From Methanosarcinales archaeon (lineage in GTDB: Archaea > Halobacteriota > Syntropharchaeia > Alkanophagales > Methanospirareceae), in NCBI GenBank assembly GCA_025464645.1, contig JAODGF010000059.1:3139-9542 (forward strand): a stretch of DNA of 6,404 nucleotides, given 5' to 3'. The position numbers were made by a program, and so were the translations under genes. Each line of letters opens with the position of its first letter. Positions within the stretch are counted from its first letter, which is position 1. Of the stretch, positions 1 to 4,194 are shown in pieces. The notes under the pieces are model-generated. The model saw only the letters and a program-made list of their open reading frames with translations. It searched no databases and was not told where the DNA came from.

Positions 1-283
1 CCTTCCTTGCTCTTTCACGGTATTTACGCCTGTTTGCCGTGGCATCTATTATAACCGGCTTGCCACTCTCCACCAGCAGCTTTGCCATGTAAACCAACGA
101 GCTATACACAATATCTCTTTCCTCTTCCGAGTAAGAAGGCTTTGGAGTGATAAATTTTCTTATCTCGTCAAGTTCAAGTACTTTTACGTTTATACCGCCT
201 TCAGCAAGGATACTTCTCACTTTCTGTGCTATCGCTGTCTTACCACTGCCCGGCAACCCGGTTAACCATATCGCCCAGGTCAT
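1..283 (-). CDS. APS-kinase-like P-loop kinase (partial, C-terminus off left edge)
   Basis: This is the N-terminal 94 residues of a P-loop nucleotide kinase resembling adenylylsulfate kinase (CysC), which phosphorylates APS to PAPS using ATP. What is visible: a Walker A motif GLPGSGKT at residues 9-16 directly after a hydrophobic strand (WAIWLT), a DEIR motif at 39-42 in the position of the CysC substrate-side D-x-x-R, a helix around 53-73, and a strand VIIDATANRRKYRERAR at about 77-93. That strand matches the place of the CysC 'FISP-R-x-x-R' segment, but the FISP residues are replaced by DATANRR. The start is well fixed: the ATG at 283-281 has an in-frame TAG only 9 bases upstream. No clear Shine-Dalgarno is seen, which fits coupling to the radical SAM gene ending 30 bases upstream. 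The fold class is secure. The substrate is not: it may be APS or another small molecule. About half of a typical CysC (around 175-200 residues) is missing because the window ends. Confidence 0.8.
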   Translation of the reverse strand, partial: MTWAIWLTGLPGSGKTAIAQKVRSILAEGGINVKVLELDEIRKFITPKPSYSEEERDIVYSSLVYMAKLLVESGKPVIIDATANRRKYRERARK

Positions 284-313
284 TTTTATCTATTATTTTG
301 ATTTTATCTGATT

Positions 314-1489
314 TCATCTTTTCAATGGGCATTTCAAATCTTCTTCCATTCTCGTCTTACAGCCGCCGCATACCTTTTCATATTCGCAACTATTACATTC
401 ACTATTGCTCTTTGCATTGGCATACCTTAACTTTTTCAAATTTACCCATATCCTATCAATTCTTTCCTTCCTCACATTTCCGACCTGAACTGGAAGAAAA
501 GGACATGCCCATACGTCCCCATTCGGCTTGATATACATCATTCCCTTACCAGCTAAACAACCGCCGAAGAAATGCCCCAGAAAATTTATTAATCGCCTAT
601 TGTGGATTCCTCGTGATTGAAGCATGTAAGCCCAGTATTCAGGAGCTGCAACAGGAATTATTATTGCTCGCACCTTCCGTTGCTTCTCAAGAATCAGGTC
701 CAAAAGAGCTTTGAAATCCTCTCTTCCGAGCTCGTAATCTCGAATCTCTTCTCCTCTGCCAAAAGGAACAAAACGATAAATGAAATAAGAATAGACACCT
801 ATTCTATCGCCATAATCTATGATTCGCGCGATTTCATCGAAGTTTGGTCTGGATGCAACGATATTCAGATGCAAGTAAAGATCTTCGGCAATACAATTTT
901 CTATCCCTTCTATTACGGCATCAAAAGCACCTTCGACACCCCTTATATGATCGTGCATCTCGGGATTCATTGCGTCTAACCCTATCACAACGCCAACATC
1001 GAATTCCCGCAGCAATTTTGCTACCGCTTTTGTTATCAGCGTTCCATTCGTGGCTATGAAGACCGTAAATCCCAGGGACTTTGCATACTCAATCAACTCA
1101 AAGAGGTCTTCACGTAACAAAGGCTCTCCACCTGTGAATACTAATGATCTGATGTCTAACGAGGCTATTTGGTCAATCAAAGCCATCGCTTCTTCTTTTG
1201 ATAGTTCATCGTAAGATGCATCGCCACCAAAGGCATGACAGTGAATGCACTTCAAGTTGCATCTGCTTGTCATTTCCCATACCACATGTGGATTCAGCCC
1301 GAAGCAGCATATCTGTTTTGCTCCGGCTCCTGCGTGGATAAGATTCTTAACCTGAAGTACCCAATGAAGAAAAGCCTTCTTATGCCAGCCCGCGAGCATA
1401 GCATACAACAGAACCATGACCATTTGTTTAAATAACAAGTGCGGTGGGTTATAGAAAGGTTTTATCTTTTTCCCCCTGTTTTTTATCAT
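314..1489 (-). CDS. Radical SAM enzyme with SPASM-type C-terminal cluster domain
   Basis: A 391-residue radical SAM protein. The catalytic CxxxCxxC motif is at C77, C81 and C84 (RCNLKCIHC) and would hold the [4Fe-4S] cluster that cleaves S-adenosylmethionine. The SAM-binding GGEP motif is at 120-123. The C-terminal part has a SPASM/twitch-like cysteine set: C311, then G324-x4-C329, then C365, C368, C374, C377 and C387, which in this family binds auxiliary iron-sulfur clusters. Families with this layout include AhbC/AhbD/NirJ (heme synthesis) and PqqE or anSME (peptide or protein modification). The overall look is closest to the Ahb/NirJ type, but I cannot assign a substrate. Residues 20-47 form a hydrophobic, partly amphipathic stretch before the SAM domain, perhaps a membrane-associating or family-specific helix. 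The ATG at 1489-1487 is chosen because an in-frame TGA lies 9 bases upstream and a GGTGAT ribosome site sits 5 bases away. It is probably co-transcribed with the downstream kinase. Confidence 0.9.
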   Translation of the reverse strand: MIKNRGKKIKPFYNPPHLLFKQMVMVLLYAMLAGWHKKAFLHWVLQVKNLIHAGAGAKQICCFGLNPHVVWEMTSRCNLKCIHCHAFGGDASYDELSKEEAMALIDQIASLDIRSLVFTGGEPLLREDLFELIEYAKSLGFTVFIATNGTLITKAVAKLLREFDVGVVIGLDAMNPEMHDHIRGVEGAFDAVIEGIENCIAEDLYLHLNIVASRPNFDEIARIIDYGDRIGVYSYFIYRFVPFGRGEEIRDYELGREDFKALLDLILEKQRKVRAIIIPVAAPEYWAYMLQSRGIHNRRLINFLGHFFGGCLAGKGMMYIKPNGDVWACPFLPVQVGNVRKERIDRIWVNLKKLRYANAKSNSECNSCEYEKVCGGCKTRMEEDLKCPLKR

Positions 1490-1494
1490 CGCGC

Positions 1495-1500
1495 ATCACC
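1495..1500 (-). promoter_or_regulatory. Ribosome binding site of the radical SAM gene
   Basis: On the minus strand the bases read GGTGAT, a six-base match to the GGAGGTGATC Shine-Dalgarno consensus, with 5 bases between it and the ATG at 1489. It lies inside a small inverted repeat (GCAT at 1493-1496 and ATGC at 1501-1504). Together with the in-frame upstream TGA it fixes the start. Confidence 0.6.
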
Positions 1501-1627
1501 ATGCTTTAATTCATTTAAGGTACTGTAAATGTTTAATTTTTTTCTGTATGCTGGACATATACAAATTATGCCAAAATCGTTAAGAAAAGGAAAAAAATAA
1601 GTAATATCCTCTTCTCTTCAATCAGTG

Positions 1628-1634
1628 AAAGGAG
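1628..1634 (+). promoter_or_regulatory. Ribosome binding site of the solute-binding protein gene
   Basis: The bases AAAGGAG form a strong Shine-Dalgarno sequence 7 bases before the ATG at 1642. This supports that start, which also begins directly with the signal peptide. Confidence 0.7.
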
Positions 1635-1641
1635 TAAGTAC

Positions 1642-2571
1642 ATGAGAAAACACACAGTCATCGCTTTAATAGCATTGATTGTTATTGCAGGTTGCATATC
1701 TTCGGGATGCATATCTCAAGAACAAGAAGAAAGCAAAATAAGGGTCGGGGTCATGCCGGACGAAGCGACCCTACCATATTACGTAGCGGAAAAGGAAGGA
1801 ATCTTCGGAAATTACGGGTTAGATGTGGAGGTAGTGCCTTTTTTGAGTGCTATGGAGCGTGACAGTGCTTTAATGGCTGGGGAAATAGACGCCGGGGAGA
1901 ACGACCCGGTAGGAGTAATTTTGTTGCAAAATGCGGGTTACGATGCCAGGGTTGTCAGTCTTGAGCTGCAAGAGACAGCAGAAAAGATGCGGTTCGCGAT
2001 TGTCGCCGCTCCACGCTCGAACATAAGCACCATCGCTGATTTGGAAGGCAAAAAAATCGCGATCTCCAGTAATACAGTTATAGAATACATCACCGATGCC
2101 TTACTTGGTGACGTTCGTGCCGATAAGGTGGAAGTCAAAAAAGTACCGATAAGAATGCAGATGCTGCTCGATAATGAGGTAGATGCTGCTACACTTCCTG
2201 AACCTTTAGCAAGTTATGCACTCTATAAAGGCGCTAAGTTAATAGTCTCTGATGCGATGCTAAACAGAAGCATTTCGCAGACTGTTATAGTCTTCAGTGC
2301 TGACTTCATCGAAGAGAATCCAAAGAGCGTGACAAAATTTTTAGCTGCATACAGAGAAGCGGTGGAGAGGATAAACTCTGACCCCGAGAGTTACAGAGCA
2401 CTTCTCATAGAAAAGATAAGGATTCCAGAAGAGATAGCGGGGAGCTATAAGATAGCTACTTACCTTCAACCACAGCCCTACCCAAGAGAAAAGTTCGAGG
2501 AAGTTCTCACTTGGATGCAGAGCAAGAATTTGGTGCAACAGAATATTTCATATGAGGATTTAACTATATAA
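1642..2571 (+). CDS. ABC importer solute-binding lipoprotein (NMT1/SsuA/TauA-like)
   Basis: A 309-residue extracytoplasmic solute-binding protein of the NMT1/SsuA type, which captures a small ligand and delivers it to the permease. The N-terminus has basic residues, a hydrophobic core at 5-16 and a lipobox ending IAGC with C18 as the likely lipid-modified cysteine; C23 in SSGC is a second, poorer candidate. The mature part starts with IRVGVMPDEATLPYYVAEKEGIF (about 33-55), the usual first strand and helix of this fold ('lpyyvA..eG.f'), followed by YGLDVEVVPF (58-67) and AGEIDAGENDPVG (79-91), a typical ligand-pocket segment. Domain 2 begins around the DLEGKKIAISS segment (133-143). The length is normal for the family. 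The gene is first in a three-gene ABC operon. Family members bind nitrate, sulfonates, taurine, or thiamine and pyrimidine precursors, and the sequence does not decide among these. Confidence 0.9.
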   Translation: MRKHTVIALIALIVIAGCISSGCISQEQEESKIRVGVMPDEATLPYYVAEKEGIFGNYGLDVEVVPFLSAMERDSALMAGEIDAGENDPVGVILLQNAGYDARVVSLELQETAEKMRFAIVAAPRSNISTIADLEGKKIAISSNTVIEYITDALLGDVRADKVEVKKVPIRMQMLLDNEVDAATLPEPLASYALYKGAKLIVSDAMLNRSISQTVIVFSADFIEENPKSVTKFLAAYREAVERINSDPESYRALLIEKIRIPEEIAGSYKIATYLQPQPYPREKFEEVLTWMQSKNLVQQNISYEDLTI

Positions 2572-2582
2572 ATTCTTTGATA

Positions 2583-3332
2583 ATGCGGATTATGATTGAA
2601 TCGAAGGGAATAAGTAAGGTTTATCCAGATGGAACAGAAGCGCTTCGTGAGGTCAGCTTTGACGTTTCAGAGGGCAAGAGCTGCTCTATTATTGGACCCT
2701 CAGGATGCGGTAAAACCACGCTCCTCTTTATCTTTTCCGGTATTCTAAAGCCAACGAGTGGCAAGGCATTGATTGAGGGAAAGGAAGTAGTGTCGCCATC
2801 GAAAGAAGTAGCCCTGATACTTCAGGATTACGGCTTGTTCCCGTGGAAAACGGTGTATGAAAACGTTTCGCTGGGTTTAGAGCTGAGAAGATACAGTAAA
2901 AAAGAGCGAAAGAGAACAGTCTCCTCTCTTTTAGAAGACCTTGGCTTAAAGGGGTTTGAGAATCACTATCCAAAACAGCTTTCTGGCGGAATGCAGCAGA
3001 GAATAGGATTTGCAAGAGCAATGGCTTTAAATCCCAGGATTTTGCTTATGGACGAGCCTTTGTCTTCTTTAGATGCATTAACGAGGGAGACTCTGCAGAA
3101 TTTCTTGCTCTCTCTATGGAAGAATAACGGGATGACCATGCTGCTGGTAACGCACAACATAGAAGAGGCGGTTTTTCTCGGTGAAAAAATAGTTGTGCTG
3201 AGTTCAAGACCCGGAAGTGTGGCAGAGATAATAGAAAATCACAAAGTGGGGGATGTCAATTATAGAAATACGGAGGGCTTTTTAGAGAAATGCCGGGAAG
3301 TGAGGAGGAGCATAGAGGATGGAGTTACTTAA
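2583..3332 (+). CDS. ABC importer ATPase subunit (SsuB/TauB/NrtD-like)
   Basis: The ATP-hydrolysing subunit that powers the importer from the cytoplasmic side. All motifs are intact, numbered from the ATG at 2583 (249 residues): Walker A GPSGCGKT at 38-45, Q-loop glutamine Q81 in LQDYGLFPW, signature LSGGMQQR at 133-140, Walker B ILLMDEP at 153-159, D-loop SSLD at 161-164, and switch histidine H191 in VTHNIEEA. The Q-loop context 'LFPW.TV.ENV' is typical of the nitrate/sulfonate/taurine group. Start choice is uncertain: a TTG at 2577, ATG at 2583 and ATG at 2592 are all in frame. The last gives MIESKGISKVY, the closest to family N-termini, while none has a clear Shine-Dalgarno. The binding-protein gene ends 11 bases before 2583, and the 3' end overlaps the permease gene by 43 bases, so translation is probably coupled along the operon. 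Confidence 0.93.
   Translation: MRIMIESKGISKVYPDGTEALREVSFDVSEGKSCSIIGPSGCGKTTLLFIFSGILKPTSGKALIEGKEVVSPSKEVALILQDYGLFPWKTVYENVSLGLELRRYSKKERKRTVSSLLEDLGLKGFENHYPKQLSGGMQQRIGFARAMALNPRILLMDEPLSSLDALTRETLQNFLLSLWKNNGMTMLLVTHNIEEAVFLGEKIVVLSSRPGSVAEIIENHKVGDVNYRNTEGFLEKCREVRRSIEDGVT
3272..3277 (+). promoter_or_regulatory. Ribosome binding site of the permease gene, inside the ATPase gene
   Basis: The bases GGAGGG lie within the ATPase coding sequence, 12 bases before the permease ATG at 3290. The spacing is somewhat long, but this supports the early start and so the 43-base overlap. Later in-frame starts (TTG 3344, GTG 3353, ATG 3356) would cut into the first membrane helix. Confidence 0.45.
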
Positions 3333-4042
3333 TTATTGGGTTTTTGATATTAGTGATGTGGCATTTGTTTGCCGTGCTACTGAATTCAATTGCCCTTCCT
3401 ACCCCCGTAGCGGTATTTTATGCTTTTATCTCAGGAATAAAAGATGATTTACTTGCGCATTTGTTAATCAGCGCTATCAGAGTAGGCTGCGGGATTTTAT
3501 TCGCTTTAGCTCTGGCACTCCCGCTGGGCATGGTGAGTTATAAAAACAGGGCGGACAAAATCGTAGCTCCTTTCATATACCTGCTTTATCCGTTCCCCCA
3601 TATTGTTTTACTCCCTTTAGTCATCCTGCTCTTTGGTATTGGTGATTTATCCAAGATAATATTGATTGCCATAATCGTTTTTTTTCAGATTCTCGTGACT
3701 ACGAGAGATGCAGCGAGGAATGTAAGCATGAACTACATCTACTCGCTTCTTTCTCTGGGTGCGAGTGAGAAAGACATCTACAAGCATGTGATTTTACCCG
3801 CTTCCTTACCAAAGATATTAACTGCAATGCGGATAAGCATAGGTACGGCGATAGCGGTGCTGTTCTTTGTGGAATCATTTGCAACGACTAAGGGTCTGGG
3901 TTACCTGATTATGGATGCCTGGAGCAGGATGGCATACCCCGATTTGTATGCTGCGATAGTAACTATGGCTCTGCTCGGCTTTTGCTTATACGTGATGCTT
4001 GAAGAAGTGGAGCATAAGGTCTGCGCGTGGGTGTATGTGTAG
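3290..4042 (+). CDS. ABC importer permease (SsuC/TauC-like, BPD_transp_1)
   Basis: A 250-residue inner-membrane permease forming, probably as a homodimer, the channel of the importer. Hydrophobic segments are seen at about 12-34, 58-82, 92-116, 118-138, 181-197 and 219-237, giving six predicted helices as in SsuC/TauC. The cytoplasmic coupling loop (EAA motif) is at about 153-174, with the conserved glycine G157 and the LPASLP ending (LGASEKDIYKHVILPASLP), which would dock on the ATPase. The length is normal. The start at ATG 3290 overlaps the end of the ATPase gene by 43 bases. The last residues (VCAWVYV) end at TAG 4040-4042. Together with the two preceding genes it makes a complete importer; the substrate is unknown. 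Confidence 0.92.
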   Translation: MPGSEEEHRGWSYLIIGFLILVMWHLFAVLLNSIALPTPVAVFYAFISGIKDDLLAHLLISAIRVGCGILFALALALPLGMVSYKNRADKIVAPFIYLLYPFPHIVLLPLVILLFGIGDLSKIILIAIIVFFQILVTTRDAARNVSMNYIYSLLSLGASEKDIYKHVILPASLPKILTAMRISIGTAIAVLFFVESFATTKGLGYLIMDAWSRMAYPDLYAAIVTMALLGFCLYVMLEEVEHKVCAWVYV

Positions 4043-4194
4043 AAAAACAGTGGGGGAAGGTTCCTAAGAGAGAATACAAGGTATATACCGACCCTGGAGA
4101 CCCAAAGAAGAAACGACAACGAGGATATATAAGCGGTTTACTACGTGAAAAATTTTTTTATGTTCTCAATTTGAATATTTATATAATACGATGA
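4027..4194 (+). CDS. Possible small ORF (55 codons) between permease and Ku-ligase
   Basis: An open frame starts at GTG 4027, ten bases after an in-frame TAA (4015-4017), and ends at TGA 4192-4194. It overlaps the permease end by 16 bases. Its stop overlaps the Ku-ligase ATG in an ATGA arrangement, typical of translational coupling. AAGGT at 4016-4020 could serve as a ribosome site 6 bases away. The product would be strongly basic in the middle (a KKKRQRG segment) and aromatic and aliphatic at the end. It matches no family I know. Against it: the C-terminal part is made of AT-rich sequence that looks like promoter DNA (T-run, TATATAA, TTTATATAA), and a frame of this length can arise by chance. 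It may be a real leader peptide, a decayed gene end, or nothing. Confidence 0.2.
   Translation: MGVCVEKQWGKVPKREYKVYTDPGDPKKKRQRGYISGLLREKFFYVLNLNIYIIR
4126..4132 (+). promoter_or_regulatory. Candidate archaeal TATA box for the Ku-ligase gene
   Basis: TATATAA preceded by the purine-rich ACGAGGA fits an archaeal TATA/BRE pair. Transcription would begin roughly 25 bases downstream, near 4152-4160, leaving a leader of about 30-40 bases before ATG 4191. A second, even better TATA string (TTTATATAAT, 4178-4187) is too close to the ATG to serve this gene. Confidence 0.35.
4153..4159 (+). terminator. T-run, possible terminator of the ABC operon
   Basis: Seven consecutive T residues lie about 110 bases after the permease stop. 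Archaeal intrinsic termination relies on such U-runs without needing a hairpin. It sits near the expected start of a Ku-ligase transcript from the TATA box at 4126, so it could separate the two units. This is only a weak inference. Confidence 0.2.

Larger units (their letters stand above)
1490..1641. promoter_or_regulatory. Divergent intergenic region, probable promoters in both directions
   Basis: These 152 bases separate the divergent radical SAM gene and ABC operon and must hold, or lie next to, their promoters. On the plus strand the TATA-like CATATACA at about 1556-1563 would place a start near 1585 and a leader of some 55 bases for the binding-protein gene. Read on the minus strand the same place is TGTATATG, also TATA-like, about 70 bases before the radical SAM start. 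An imperfect palindrome CTTTAAT-TC-ATTTAAG at 1504-1519 (6 of 7 pairs match) lies just upstream of the radical SAM ribosome site and might be an operator. A T7 run is at 1537-1543. None of these elements is a strong consensus match, so individual positions are tentative. Confidence 0.4.

Noticed and set aside
226..531. Plus-strand open frame of 101 codons
   Set aside because: It runs antisense across the 3' end of the radical SAM gene and the start of the kinase gene, both of which have clear family motifs. Its product is low-complexity (Ser/Phe/Ile rich) and has no ribosome site.
617..1435. Three further plus-strand open frames (617-979, 844-1059, 1235-1435)
   Set aside because: All lie antisense to the radical SAM gene, whose CxxxCxxC, GGEP and SPASM cysteines prove the minus strand is coding.
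1938..4119. Minus-strand open frames of 61-97 codons under the ABC operon (1938-2138, 2341-2538, 2728-3021, 2966-3160, 3699-3884, 3901-4119)
   Set aside because: They mirror the plus-strand ABC transporter genes and have Leu/Ser/Phe-rich compositions expected of reversed codons. None shows a motif or a ribosome site.
4178..4187. TTTATATAAT as promoter of Ku-ligase
   Set aside because: It is an excellent TATA string, but it ends only 3 bases before the ATG. Transcription about 25 bases downstream would begin inside the conserved Ku N-terminus and lose it.
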